In this document: positions 34,378-42,519 of the stretch, one piece after another
How the letters are laid out: every line of letters begins with the position of its first letter
Numbering within the stretch: position 1 is the stretch's first letter
NCBI RefSeq assembly: GCF_000512915.1
Contig: NZ_CP007034.1
Span: 2,108,001-2,172,000 of the forward strand
DNA: 64,000 bases
DNA from: Barnesiella viscericola DSM 18177
GTDB lineage: Bacteria; Bacteroidota; Bacteroidia; Bacteroidales; Barnesiellaceae
Reading direction: 5' to 3'
Translations under genes and position numbers: made by a program
The notes under the pieces: model-generated
Database searches by the model: none
The model's input: the letters and a program-made list of their open reading frames with translations, nothing else
Told to the model about the DNA's origin: nothing

Positions 34378-34409
34378 TTTGCTGAGATGCACAAAGATAG
34401 GTATTTTTG
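34378..34409. promoter_or_regulatory. Overlapping divergent promoters of two methyltransferase genes
   Basis: Rightward: TTTG (34378-34381), 20 nt, TATTTTTG (34402-34409). Leftward: TATCTTTG at 34392-34399. The two -7 boxes are separated by two bases, so polymerase cannot occupy both at once. Confidence 0.7.
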
Positions 34410-34444
34410 CCAAGAGTTTCGGAATAGTCAAAAGAAAAGTCGTT

Positions 34445-35152
34445 ATGCTCAAACCTGCCTTATACCTCATACCCGTGCCTCTGGGCGATACGCCCATCGA
34501 CCAGGTGCTGCCTGCCTACAACCGCGAGGTGATTGCCGGGATACGCCATTTTGTGGTCGAGAATGTGCGCTCGGCCCGTCGTTTCCTCAAAAAGTCGAAT
34601 CCCGACATTTGTATCGACGACCTCACCTTTTACGAGTTGAACCGCCACACCCCGGCTACCGAGGTGAGCAGTTACCTCAATCCGTTGCGGCAGGGGTGCC
34701 CCGTGGGGGTAATCTCCGAGGCCGGTTGCCCGGCCGTGGCCGACCCGGGTGCCGACGTGGCGGCGATTGCCCAGCGCGAGCATCTGCCGGTCGTCCCGTT
34801 GGTGGGTCCCTCGTCGATACTGATGTCGCTCATGGCTTCGGGGTTCAACGGGCAGAGTTTCGCCTTTCAGGGCTACCTCCCCATCGAGGCGGGTGAACGC
34901 ACCCGGCGCATCAAGCAGCTCGAACAACGGGTCTACGCCGAGGACCAGACGCAGATCTTCATCGAGACGCCCTACCGCAACCACAAGATGATCGAGGACC
35001 TCGTGCGCACCTGTCGGCCAGGTACCCGCCTGTGTGTGGCGGCCAACATCACCTGTCCCGACGAGCGCATTCGCACGCTGTCGTTGGGCGAGTGGGCCAA
35101 AGTCTCCTACAACTACCAGAAGACCCCGGCCATCTTCCTGCTCTACAAGTAG
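34445..35152 (+). CDS. RsmI-like SAM-dependent methyltransferase (tetrapyrrole methylase fold)
   Basis: A 235-residue protein starting MLKPALYLIPVPLGDTPIDQVLP. It has the tetrapyrrole-methylase fold used by RsmI, the enzyme that 2'-O-methylates C1402 of 16S rRNA. Fold signatures are GVISEAGCPAVADPGADV and PLVGPSSILMSLMASGFNGQSFAFQGYLP, and IFIETPYRNHKMIEDL. It differs from canonical RsmI in being shorter and in lacking the C-terminal KD domain; Bacteroidota often carry it beside a true RsmI. The ATG at 34445 is fixed by the promoter; an open frame from 34271 overlaps the divergent gene. Confidence 0.85.
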   Translation: MLKPALYLIPVPLGDTPIDQVLPAYNREVIAGIRHFVVENVRSARRFLKKSNPDICIDDLTFYELNRHTPATEVSSYLNPLRQGCPVGVISEAGCPAVADPGADVAAIAQREHLPVVPLVGPSSILMSLMASGFNGQSFAFQGYLPIEAGERTRRIKQLEQRVYAEDQTQIFIETPYRNHKMIEDLVRTCRPGTRLCVAANITCPDERIRTLSLGEWAKVSYNYQKTPAIFLLYK

Positions 35153-35252
35153 AGGTAAAGCGATAGCCCTCATCGGTGTTATCTGTGCAACGTAAAGACG
35201 GCGGCCTTATATATCTTGTGGACGATAATTTTCTATTGTGCGGCTAAAAAGT

Positions 35253-35260
35253 TATCTTTG
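35253..35260 (+). promoter_or_regulatory. Promoter -7 element of the WalJ-like gene
   Basis: TATCTTTG, 25 bases before the ATG; this excludes the in-frame start at 35216. Confidence 0.6.
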
Positions 35261-35284
35261 TACCCCGAGGAGGAGAAAAATTCT

Positions 35285-36106
35285 ATGAGCTTGCAATTTC
35301 TGAGCTTGGCCAGCGGAAGCAGCGGCAACTGTTACTATTTGGGAAATGAAGAATATGGCATACTGATCGACGCCGGCAAGGGCGTGCGCACCATTAAAAA
35401 AGTGTTGAGGGAGTATGGCATTCCCTTTGAAAAGATTATAGCACTGTGTATCACTCACGACCATGCCGACCACATCAAGGCGGCCGGGACACTGGGCGAA
35501 AAATATGGAATCCCCATCTATACCACCGAGACCATCAAGAACGGCATGAACCTTAACTACTGCATGGTGGATAAGATTTACAGTGCCCACCGGCCCATCA
35601 TCAAGGAGGTGCCTTTCCAGATCAGAGACTTCACGATTACCGCTTTCGAGGTGCCCCACGACGGGCGCGACAATGTAGGCTTCTTCATCACCTACGGCAA
35701 CCTGCATTTTGCCTTTGCCACCGATTTGGGAACCATCACTCCTACGGCCGACAAATACCTGCGGCAGGCCAACTACCTGGTTATTGAGTCGAATTACGAC
35801 GAGGCCATGCTGCTGCACGGCACCTATCCGCCTCACCTCAAACGGCGTATTCTCGCCGACAACGGTCACATGAACAATGCCCACACGGCCGAGTATCTGG
35901 CCAAAATCTATACGCCGGCGCTGCACGGTATCTTCCTGTGTCATCTCAGCGGCGACAACAACCACCCCGAGCTGGCCTACAAGACTATCGAGAATCGGCT
36001 CTACGAAGAGGGTATCCGTGTAGGGAAAGATGTGGAACTGGTAGCACTCACCCGCAACCACCCTTCGGCGCTCTATACCTTCGAGGAGCCCGAGTCGCAG
36101 GAGTAA
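35285..36106 (+). CDS. MBL-fold metallohydrolase (WalJ/YycJ-like)
   Basis: A 273-residue metallo-beta-lactamase-fold hydrolase beginning MSLQFLSLASGSSGNCYYLG, the signature of the YycJ/WalJ group. The metal motif is THDHADH, with AFEVPHDGRDNVGF (His), FATDLGTIT (Asp) and IFLCHLSGDNNHPE (His) as the remaining ligands, followed by the GHMNNAHTAEYL region. WalJ has been linked to DNA repair/replication coordination; members may be 5'-3' exonucleases. The gene is monocistronic with its own promoter. Confidence 0.9.
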   Translation: MSLQFLSLASGSSGNCYYLGNEEYGILIDAGKGVRTIKKVLREYGIPFEKIIALCITHDHADHIKAAGTLGEKYGIPIYTTETIKNGMNLNYCMVDKIYSAHRPIIKEVPFQIRDFTITAFEVPHDGRDNVGFFITYGNLHFAFATDLGTITPTADKYLRQANYLVIESNYDEAMLLHGTYPPHLKRRILADNGHMNNAHTAEYLAKIYTPALHGIFLCHLSGDNNHPELAYKTIENRLYEEGIRVGKDVELVALTRNHPSALYTFEEPESQE

Positions 36107-36307
36107 TTCTCCCCGTGGGCAGTGGAGACCTTTCCCCGGTGTCGTACGCAGGAGGAGAGGAGTCCTGTGAACTGACCCGACAGGTCGGCATTCCGACGGG
36201 TGGTCGAATAGGAAGCTAAGTAGCGTTCCGTGAAGGCCTTCGACCGCATGAAATACGCCGTTTTTTTACGAAAATTGATATTTCGAGAAATTTTTTTTGA
36301 AGAATCG

Positions 36308-36338
36308 TTGGCGCATTTCCTGAAAAGCATTACCTTTG
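36308..36338 (+). promoter_or_regulatory. Promoter of tRNA-Lys
   Basis: TTG (36308-36310), 20 nt, TACCTTTG (36331-36338); the tRNA begins 20 bases downstream. Confidence 0.8.
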
Positions 36339-36357
36339 CACCCGTTCCTAAGAGAAT

Positions 36358-36430
36358 GACTCCGTAGCTCAGTTGGTAGAGCAAATGACTCTTAATCATT
36401 GGGTCGAGGGTTCGAGCCCCTCCGGGGTCA
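36358..36430 (+). tRNA. tRNA-Lys (anticodon CTT)
   Basis: A 73-nt cloverleaf. The acceptor stem GACTCCG pairs with CGGGGTC (one G-U). The D arm is AGCTCAGTTGGTAGAGC, the anticodon stem AATGA/TCATT holds loop CTCTTAA with anticodon CTT, and the T arm GAGGGTTCGAGCCCCTC is perfect. The CCA end is not encoded (the next bases are CAT). Confidence 0.97.
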
Positions 36431-36440
36431 CATAAACGGA

Positions 36441-36467
36441 GCCTGCAACATTTGCAGGCGTTTTTTT
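36441..36467 (+). terminator. Terminator after tRNA-Lys
   Basis: An 8-bp stem GCCTGCAA / TTGCAGGC with a 3-nt loop, then G and seven T. It separates the tRNA from the following protein gene. Confidence 0.9.
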
Positions 36468-36552
36468 ATTAAGGGATTTGTGATAGTCATCGAATTTTGA
36501 ACAGTTTTTATTTTCTGTTTCTGGGGAGGGAATAATATTTAATTTTTTATAT

Positions 36553-37401
36553 ATGAAACATAATTTACTTTTCGCAGTCGTAATGATGACTGCTATCCCG
36601 TTTTTTGTAGCTGCCGATAACGGTATTCTTTCGTCGAGCCTAAATTTGGGTGGCGATGATTTATCTATTGCTGCCTATTGTCAAAATGGCGATGACTATT
36701 TAGTGGAGGAGGTTTATTCTGCTGGCTCTAATGAACCTAATGTCTATAATATCTATGATTCTTCGTTGCAAAAGGTTTATACCATTACCGATTATGTCAA
36801 GAATGTCTCTTTCCTCAATAGTACCAATCATGCATATAAGGGTGAAGATGAAAAATTTCTCTTTTCTCAAACGTTGCTTAACGATGACGCGGAGTTTGAG
36901 TATATGGTAGCGAAAGAAAGAGAGGTCGATATGGGAAACTACTCTTATTGGGAGACTTATGGATTCAAGATTATGCAGACGAATGGGAATTGTCTGGCTG
37001 ATATTACTTTCCCCGAAGCTTCCAGTCTTGAAACTTGTCAATTTATTCAGTTGAAGGATAAAATGTATTTTTCTGTGGAAGCAAACTCTCTTTTATTCTA
37101 TGAGGTAAATCGAGAGGGAAGTAGTAATGTGTTGAACCTGGTTGCCGAGACCAAAAATGTGACAGGGTATCCCAACCCGGTACAGCGAGGCGAGGTATAT
37201 ACCGTTGACGGCGGAAAGCGCAGCCTGAAAAATGCCGTAGTCAATGTAGTCCGCCTTGACGGCTCTTTGGTTCAATCGTTCTCGATCGGCAATAACGACA
37301 AGGCTGAGATAGAAACCTCGCAGATGAACAGTGGGGTATATGTCTATACGGCTGTCCGGGGGAATAAGGTGGTTGCCTCGGGTCGGTTTGTCGTAGAGTA
37401 G
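36553..37401 (+). CDS. Secreted protein with T9SS-like C-terminal domain, paralogue 1
   Basis: A 282-residue protein with a signal peptide (residues 1-21, ...FFVAADNG). Its N-terminal two thirds match no family I know and read as a beta-rich domain with repeated acidic YxxxDDYL-type strands (QNGDDYLVEEVYSAGSN). The last ~75 residues, from GYPNPVQRGEVYTV to SGVYVYTAVRGNKVVASGRF, fit a type A T9SS sorting domain. A second copy lies 1.27 kb downstream. The two are moderately similar in the N-terminal part but almost identical in DNA from 37101 through the terminator. Codon use is AT-rich. Expected location: cell surface or outside. Function unknown. Confidence 0.8.
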   Translation: MKHNLLFAVVMMTAIPFFVAADNGILSSSLNLGGDDLSIAAYCQNGDDYLVEEVYSAGSNEPNVYNIYDSSLQKVYTITDYVKNVSFLNSTNHAYKGEDEKFLFSQTLLNDDAEFEYMVAKEREVDMGNYSYWETYGFKIMQTNGNCLADITFPEASSLETCQFIQLKDKMYFSVEANSLLFYEVNREGSSNVLNLVAETKNVTGYPNPVQRGEVYTVDGGKRSLKNAVVNVVRLDGSLVQSFSIGNNDKAEIETSQMNSGVYVYTAVRGNKVVASGRFVVE

Positions 37402-37508
37402 TTCAATGAAATGAAATCGCTCCAACTGTTCGACGTTGGAGCCGATGTCGTAAGATATGAATTTTTGGGAACAGGTAGTTGCCGTCAAAGGTAGCTGCCT
37501 GTTTTTTT
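37101..37508 (+). repeat. 3' block shared by the two T9SS-like paralogues, copy 1
   Basis: The stretch from 37101 to about 37452 matches 38370-38721 with only about four substitutions. It covers the sorting domain and 3' untranslated region; beyond it small indels appear before the shared terminator. The upstream halves of the same genes are far more diverged. Confidence 0.9.
37470..37508 (+). terminator. Terminator of paralogue 1
   Basis: AACAGGTAGTTGCC / GGTAGCTGCCTGTT (with G-U pairs) followed by a T-run. Confidence 0.8.
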
Positions 37509-37527
37509 CATTATAGGCACAAGTTTT

Positions 37528-37558
37528 TTTGTTGATTCCTCTAAAATACCTATTTTTG
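37528..37558 (+). promoter_or_regulatory. Promoter with long leader upstream of paralogue 2
   Basis: TTTG (37528-37531), 19 nt, TATTTTTG (37551-37558). The next gene starts at 37816, so the leader would be about 250 nt. No gene is seen in it. Confidence 0.6.
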
Positions 37559-37815
37559 TAGGACATGAGGGGGCTTACTTCTCATAAAAAAAGGGATAAT
37601 AAATGAAGGTGTTATTTTAGAAAATTTATCGTTTTGAGAAGATTCGAGTTGAAAGATATCTCTGAGGATATACGGGGGACAAAGTTCTTGTAATCAATCA
37701 TAAACTGTATATATCGGGTAATCAGTAGACGGATAACTTGATCGATAGATAGTATGAAATACAGTCTCCACGCCTTTTATGGAAAAGTTAATGTTGTTTT
37801 TAGGGGATTGAAAAC

Positions 37816-38670
37816 ATGAAATTGAATATGATGAAACGTCATTTGTTTTTTGCCGTATTAACGGCTGCTTTTACCACATTCTCGGCTATGTCTGATAACG
37901 GTATCTTAACGTCGATTCCATTCAGTGGAGATGATTTGTCTCCAGTAGCTTATTGCCAAGAGGGTGAGGATTATTTAGTCGAGAGTTTTTATTCTTCTAA
38001 TTCAGATGTTTATAATATCTATAACTCCTCGTGGCAGAAGGTACACACTGTTACCGACTTTGTGCATGGTCTAGCTCTTATTGGTAGTGCCAATCAGTCG
38101 TATCAAGGTGAAGATGATTTTTTATTCTCCCAAACGTTGCTTAATGATGATGCGGAATTTGAGTATATGGTAGAGAAAACAATGATGGTCGATGAGGGAG
38201 GGTATTCTTATGAGCAGATTTATGGAATTAAAATTATGCAGACGAATGGGAATTGCCTGGCCGATATTACATTCTCCACTGTGGGTGAGATTTTGGAGGC
38301 GCCGCGGTTCATTTTGTTGAAAGATAAACTGTACCTCTTTTTCACATATGACTCTATTGCATACCTGTATGAGGTAAATCGAGAGGGAAGTAGTAATGTG
38401 TTGAAACTGGTTGCCGAGACCAAAAATGTGACAGGGTATCCCAACCCGGTACAGCGAGGCGAGGTATATACCGTTGACGGCGGAAAGCGCAGCCTGAAAA
38501 ATGCCGTAGTCAATGTAGTCCGCCTTGACGGCTCTTTGGTTCAATCGTTCTCGACCGGCAATAACGACAAGGCTGAGATAGAGACCTCGCAGATGAACAG
38601 TGGGGTATATGTCTATACGGCTGTCCGGGGGAATAAGGTGGTTGCCTCGGGTCGGTTTGTCGTAGAGTAG
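37816..38670 (+). CDS. Secreted protein with T9SS-like C-terminal domain, paralogue 2
   Basis: A 284-residue paralogue of the gene at 36553. The signal peptide covers residues 1-25. The N-terminal region shows the same pattern (DNGILTSIPFSGDDLSPVAY, EGEDYLVESFYS, FLFSQTLLNDDAEFEYMV, IMQTNGNCLADITF) with many substitutions and small gaps relative to paralogue 1. From residue ~186 onward the two proteins differ at only a couple of positions. It has its own promoter (37528-37558) and terminator (38740-38776). Expected to be secreted by T9SS; function unknown. Confidence 0.8.
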   Translation: MKLNMMKRHLFFAVLTAAFTTFSAMSDNGILTSIPFSGDDLSPVAYCQEGEDYLVESFYSSNSDVYNIYNSSWQKVHTVTDFVHGLALIGSANQSYQGEDDFLFSQTLLNDDAEFEYMVEKTMMVDEGGYSYEQIYGIKIMQTNGNCLADITFSTVGEILEAPRFILLKDKLYLFFTYDSIAYLYEVNREGSSNVLKLVAETKNVTGYPNPVQRGEVYTVDGGKRSLKNAVVNVVRLDGSLVQSFSTGNNDKAEIETSQMNSGVYVYTAVRGNKVVASGRFVVE

Positions 38671-38776
38671 TTCGATGAAATGAAATCGCTCCAACTGTTC
38701 GACGTTGGAGCCGATGTCGTAAAAATATGAATTTTGGGGAACAGGCAGTTACCGTCAAAGGTAGCTGCCTGTTTTT
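38370..38776 (+). repeat. 3' block shared by the two T9SS-like paralogues, copy 2
   Basis: Partner of the block at 37101-37508, offset by 1269 bases; see that entry. Confidence 0.9.
38740..38776 (+). terminator. Terminator of paralogue 2
   Basis: AACAGGCAGTTACC / GGTAGCTGCCTGTT followed by TTTT. Confidence 0.8.
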
Positions 38777-38938
38777 TGTGGAAGGAAATAGGAACGTGTT
38801 TAGTTTTGTGTGTGAAAGGGTTGTCCTCGGCTTGACCGCCTTGGGTGTAGAGGGTTTAGCTTTGGGGTAAGAAAACAAAAAACACCTGCAAGCCAATTGC
38901 TTACAAGTGCAGACTTATATGTTGTTTTTGGTGAGTGG

Positions 38939-39013
38939 TGGGCGTTGACGGATTCGAACCGCCGACCCTCTGCTTGTAAGGCAGATGCTCTAAACCAGCT
39001 GAGCTAAACGCCC
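38939..39013 (-). tRNA. tRNA-Val (anticodon TAC), copy 1
   Basis: A 75-nt cloverleaf on the minus strand. The acceptor GGGCGTT/AACGCCC, D arm, anticodon stem TCTGC/GCAGA with loop CTTACAA, and T arm GGCGG-TTCGAAT-CCGTC are all perfect. CCA is encoded just beyond the discriminator A (38936-38938). Confidence 0.97.
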
Positions 39014-39077
39014 CTGTTCGTTTGCCGTCTTTCGACAGCGGCAGGGATTTTTCTGAAATCTGTTCGGCCTTGGTTGG

Positions 39078-39152
39078 TGGGCGTTGACGGATTCGAACCG
39101 CCGACCCTCTGCTTGTAAGGCAGATGCTCTAAACCAGCTGAGCTAAACGCCC
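39078..39152 (-). tRNA. tRNA-Val (anticodon TAC), copy 2
   Basis: Identical in sequence to copy 1, with CCA encoded. The spacer between copies 1 and 2 closely resembles that between copies 2 and 3, so the unit was tandemly duplicated (periods 139 and 135). Confidence 0.97.
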
Positions 39153-39212
39153 CTGTTCGTTTGCCGTCTTTCGACAGCGGCAGGGATTTTCCCGAAATTC
39201 ATTCGGCTTTGG

Positions 39213-39287
39213 TGGGCGTTGACGGATTCGAACCGCCGACCCTCTGCTTGTAAGGCAGATGCTCTAAACCAGCTGAGCTAAACGCCC
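39213..39287 (-). tRNA. tRNA-Val (anticodon TAC), copy 3
   Basis: Identical to copies 1 and 2, CCA encoded. It is nearest the promoter and so is transcribed first. Confidence 0.97.
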
Positions 39288-39310
39288 GAATTGCTTTCGG
39301 AAAAGCGATG

Positions 39311-39340
39311 CAAAGGTAACACATTTTTTTAATTTCCAAA
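39311..39340 (-). promoter_or_regulatory. Promoter of the tRNA-Val cluster
   Basis: Minus-strand TTTG (39337-39340), 18 nt, TACCTTTG (39311-39318), 24 bases before the first tRNA. Confidence 0.75.
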
Positions 39341-39381
39341 ACAAAAAAGAAAATTATTCGAGAAAATTACACAGGAAATCG

Positions 39382-39389
39382 TATTTTTG
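39382..39389 (+). promoter_or_regulatory. Promoter -7 element of purB
   Basis: TATTTTTG, 28 bases before the chosen ATG; it excludes the in-frame start at 39387. Confidence 0.55.
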
Positions 39390-39416
39390 TGCTCTGTTTC
39401 ATTCAAATCACAATCT

Positions 39417-40760
39417 ATGGAATTATCATCACTCACGGCTATATCGCCTATCGATGGCCGCTACCGCAGCAAGGTGGAAAATTTGTCGCTTTATTTTTCG
39501 GAGTGGGCTCTTATCCGGTATCGGGTACGGGTCGAGATAGAGTACTTTATTGCCTTGTGCGAGTTGCCCTTGCCTCAGCTCACGGGGGTAAACCACGACC
39601 TTTTTCCCGAGTTGCGAGCTATTTATCAAAACTTTACCGAGGCCGATGCCGCTCGGGTGAAGTCGATTGAGTCGGTTACCAACCACGACGTGAAGGCTGT
39701 CGAGTATTTCATCAAGGAGAAATTCGACGCACTGCACCTCGAAGCCTACAAGGAGTTTATCCACTTCGGGCTCACGTCGCAGGACATTAACAACACCTCG
39801 GTGCCCCTGTTGATTAAAGAGGCGTTGCACGACTGCTACATGCCGGTGCTCAACGAGATGCTGTCGCTGATTAACCATTATGCCGAGGAGTGGAAAGATA
39901 TTCCCATGCTGGCCAAGACGCACGGCCAACCGGCATCGCCCACCCGCCTGGGAAAAGAGATACGGGTATTCGGCTATCGTCTCGAGAAACAAATCGAGCT
40001 GCTCAAGGCCGTGCCGATGAGCGGTAAATTCGGTGGTGCCACGGGTAACTTCAATGCCCACCACTTTGCCTACCCCGACATTGACTGGCCCGCCTTCGGG
40101 AACCGTTTCCTGAAAGAGCGTCTCGGTATCGAGCGGGAGGCGTGGACGACCCAAATCTCCAACTACGACAACCTGGCCGCGCTGTTCGACGCGCTGCGCC
40201 GCATCAATACGATTGTCATCGACCTCGACCGGGACTTCTGGCAATACATCTCGATGGAGTATTTCAAGCAGAAGATCAAAGAGGGCGAGGTAGGTTCGTC
40301 GGCCATGCCTCATAAGGTGAACCCCATCGACTACGAGAACTCCGAGGGTAATCTGGGTCTTGCCAATGCCATCTTCGAGCACCTGGCCAAGAAGTTGCCC
40401 ATCTCGCGTCTGCAACGCGACCTCACCGACTCGACCGTGCTGCGTAACGTGGGTGTGCCTTTGGCGCATACGCTCATTGCCTTCCACAGCACCATCAAGG
40501 GGTTGAACAAACTGTTGCTCAACGAGAAGGCTATCTATCACGATCTCGACCAGATGTGGAACGTGGTGGCCGAGGGTATCCAGACAATACTGCGTCGTGA
40601 GGGCTATCCGCACCCCTACGAGACGTTGAAGGCACTCACCCGCACCAACTCGGTAGTTAATGCCGAGTCGATACGCGAGTTTATCGATACGCTCAACGTG
40701 TCCGATTCGGTCAAGGAGGAGCTGCGCCGCATCACCCCTCACACCTATACCGGTTTCTAA
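39417..40760 (+). CDS. purB: Adenylosuccinate lyase
   Basis: A 447-residue fumarase/aspartase-superfamily enzyme. It splits SAICAR to AICAR and adenylosuccinate to AMP in purine synthesis. N-terminal signature: MELSSLTAISPIDGRYRSKV, as in the long (E. coli-like) PurB group. Active-site regions are TSQDINNTSVPLLIKEA, MLAKTHGQPASPTRLGKEI (catalytic His) and the flexible loop GSSAMPHKVNPIDYENSEGNL with the catalytic Ser. Length is normal. The terminator is at 40851-40892. Confidence 0.97.
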   Translation: MELSSLTAISPIDGRYRSKVENLSLYFSEWALIRYRVRVEIEYFIALCELPLPQLTGVNHDLFPELRAIYQNFTEADAARVKSIESVTNHDVKAVEYFIKEKFDALHLEAYKEFIHFGLTSQDINNTSVPLLIKEALHDCYMPVLNEMLSLINHYAEEWKDIPMLAKTHGQPASPTRLGKEIRVFGYRLEKQIELLKAVPMSGKFGGATGNFNAHHFAYPDIDWPAFGNRFLKERLGIEREAWTTQISNYDNLAALFDALRRINTIVIDLDRDFWQYISMEYFKQKIKEGEVGSSAMPHKVNPIDYENSEGNLGLANAIFEHLAKKLPISRLQRDLTDSTVLRNVGVPLAHTLIAFHSTIKGLNKLLLNEKAIYHDLDQMWNVVAEGIQTILRREGYPHPYETLKALTRTNSVVNAESIREFIDTLNVSDSVKEELRRITPHTYTGF

Positions 40761-40850
40761 GAAAGTCCGTTGCTCGACCGATGGCCGTTGTTGCATGATT
40801 ATGCGACCTTGTTGTGCTATCGGGTTGGAACGTGGCTCCCTGTGATATGT

Positions 40851-40892
40851 CGATTCTCCGGTCTGTTCAACGGGCTGGAGAATCGTTTTTTT
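40851..40892 (+). terminator. Terminator after purB
   Basis: A 9-bp stem CGATTCTCC / GGAGAATCG with a 17-nt loop, then seven T. Confidence 0.85.
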
Positions 40893-41182
40893 GGGGGGTA
40901 TGAGAGGCGGCTGGGCAGATTAGCATACACCCTGGTATATAGATTTCTGAGCCGTTGGATTACGATTTTTCGGCTCTTGAAACAACTGCATTTACATGCT
41001 TTTCGAACAAAGAAAACAGACTTTTGTTTTTTTTAAGAAGAAAATGATAACTTATTTGATAGTGAAAGAGATGAAATGGAAAATCCTTTGTATCTTTGTC
41101 GCCGAAAAGGTAAAAAACAATCGATATTAAATAGATAATTTTAGTTAGGCCGAGAGGCTTGTTTTTAATTACAAAAATTCCT
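40893..41182. other. Intergenic region before the pseudouridine synthase gene
   Basis: The only feature is TATCTTTG at 41091-41098, a likely -7 box giving a leader of about 75 nt; no -33 box is seen. A frame of 88 codons at 40770-41036 crosses the purB terminator and has no recognisable pattern. Confidence 0.5.
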
Positions 41183-42436
41183 ATGGAAAGCGAAAAAAGA
41201 GCTAAGCGCCCTCGTATCGGGGTATCGAACCGTGAAGGCATGACCGAGCGATATGAGAAAGTAGAGTACAAAAGAGGCGGAGGAGAGGAGGGACGCCCCT
41301 CGTATGGTGCCAACACCGACAGACCTCATTACTCTCGCAGCAACTATGGTGAAGGAGGTAACCGCTCCTATGCCAACGAACGTCCCAACAATTATGGAAA
41401 CCGCCAGGGTGGCTACAACCAGAACCGTCAGGGCGGATATGGCAACAACCGCAGGAACAACTACAACAATGGTCCGCGGTACAATCAGGATTACAATCGA
41501 AACAACGAAGGTGGCGAGGGATACCAACAACGTCCTTACGGCGAGAACGATCGTCCCTACTATCCGAAACAGAATCGTCAGGGCGGCTACAACCAGAACC
41601 GTCAGGGCGGATATGGCAACAACCGGTATAACCAGAACCGGCCGCAGCAACGCCGCAACAAGAACTACAACAGCCGTCCGCAACGCATCGAGTATGAGTT
41701 GCCCGAGGTTGATCCTAACGAACCGATTCGTTTGAACAAGTACATGGCCAATGCCGGTATCTGTTCGCGTCGCGAGGCCGACGAATTTATCCAGGCCGGC
41801 GAGGTTCAGGTAAACGGCGTGACGGTGACCGAACTGGGTACGAAGATTACCCGCAACGACACGGTGACCTTCCGCGGCAAGGTGGTGACGCTCGAACGTA
41901 AAATCTACGTGCTGCTCAACAAGCCGAAAGATTGTGTGACCACGTCGGACGATCCGCAAGGCCGCCTCACCGTGATGGACATCGTGCGCAACGCCTGCAC
42001 CGAGCGCATCTATCCCGTAGGCCGTCTCGACCGCAACACCACGGGTGTGCTGCTGCTCACCAACGACGGCGACCTCGCCTCGAAGCTCACGCACCCCAAG
42101 TTCATCAAGAAGAAAATCTATCACGTGTGGCTCGACCGCGACGTGAACGAGGAGGATATGCAACGCATTGCCGACGGTATCGAATTGGAGGACGGACCCA
42201 TACAGCCCGACGCCGTGAGCTATGCCAATGAAACCGACAAGAACCAGGTGGGCATCGAGATTCACTCGGGCCGTAACCGCATCGTGCGTCGTATTTTCGA
42301 GGCTCTGGGTTACCGGGTAGTCAAGCTCGACCGCGTCTATTTTGCCGGTCTCACCAAGAAGAACCTGCAACGCGGCCGCTGGCGTTACCTCACCCAACAA
42401 GAGGTGAACATGCTGCAAATGGGTTCGTTTGAGTAG
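41183..42436 (+). CDS. RluB/RsuA-family pseudouridine synthase with disordered N-terminal extension
   Basis: A 417-residue enzyme expected to convert uridine to pseudouridine in rRNA. Residues ~1-175 are a low-complexity Asn/Gly/Arg/Tyr/Gln-rich extension, common in Bacteroidota homologues, with a duplicated RQGGYNQNRQGGYGNNR unit. The S4 domain follows (IRLNKYMANAGICSRREADEF), then the catalytic domain with GRLDRNTTGVLLLTNDGDLA (catalytic Asp) and SGRNRIVRRIFEALGY. The extension may bind RNA. The ATG at 41183 (MESEKRAKRPR) is preferred to an upstream TTG. Confidence 0.92.
   Translation: MESEKRAKRPRIGVSNREGMTERYEKVEYKRGGGEEGRPSYGANTDRPHYSRSNYGEGGNRSYANERPNNYGNRQGGYNQNRQGGYGNNRRNNYNNGPRYNQDYNRNNEGGEGYQQRPYGENDRPYYPKQNRQGGYNQNRQGGYGNNRYNQNRPQQRRNKNYNSRPQRIEYELPEVDPNEPIRLNKYMANAGICSRREADEFIQAGEVQVNGVTVTELGTKITRNDTVTFRGKVVTLERKIYVLLNKPKDCVTTSDDPQGRLTVMDIVRNACTERIYPVGRLDRNTTGVLLLTNDGDLASKLTHPKFIKKKIYHVWLDRDVNEEDMQRIADGIELEDGPIQPDAVSYANETDKNQVGIEIHSGRNRIVRRIFEALGYRVVKLDRVYFAGLTKKNLQRGRWRYLTQQEVNMLQMGSFE
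41402..41451 (+). repeat. Intragenic direct repeat, unit 1
   Basis: A 50-bp unit nearly identical to 41576-41625, inside the low-complexity part of the pseudouridine synthase gene. Confidence 0.85.
41576..41625 (+). repeat. Intragenic direct repeat, unit 2
   Basis: Second unit; differs from unit 1 at about three positions. Confidence 0.85.
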
Positions 42437-42519
42437 AATAAAAATAGTCAAATAGCCACATGCCCCGCTCGGGAAATCCGTTCGGGGCGGCGGTGCTTAA
42501 ACCAATAGATTGAAAGAGT

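Noticed and set aside
38936-39287. Regular repeats separated by ~60-base spacers, like a CRISPR array.
   Set aside because: The repeats are 75-nt tRNA-Val genes and the spacers are near-identical, not unique.
40770-41036. An 88-codon frame downstream of purB.
   Set aside because: It starts inside the 3' UTR, crosses the purB terminator hairpin, and shows no recognisable domain or ribosome-binding context.
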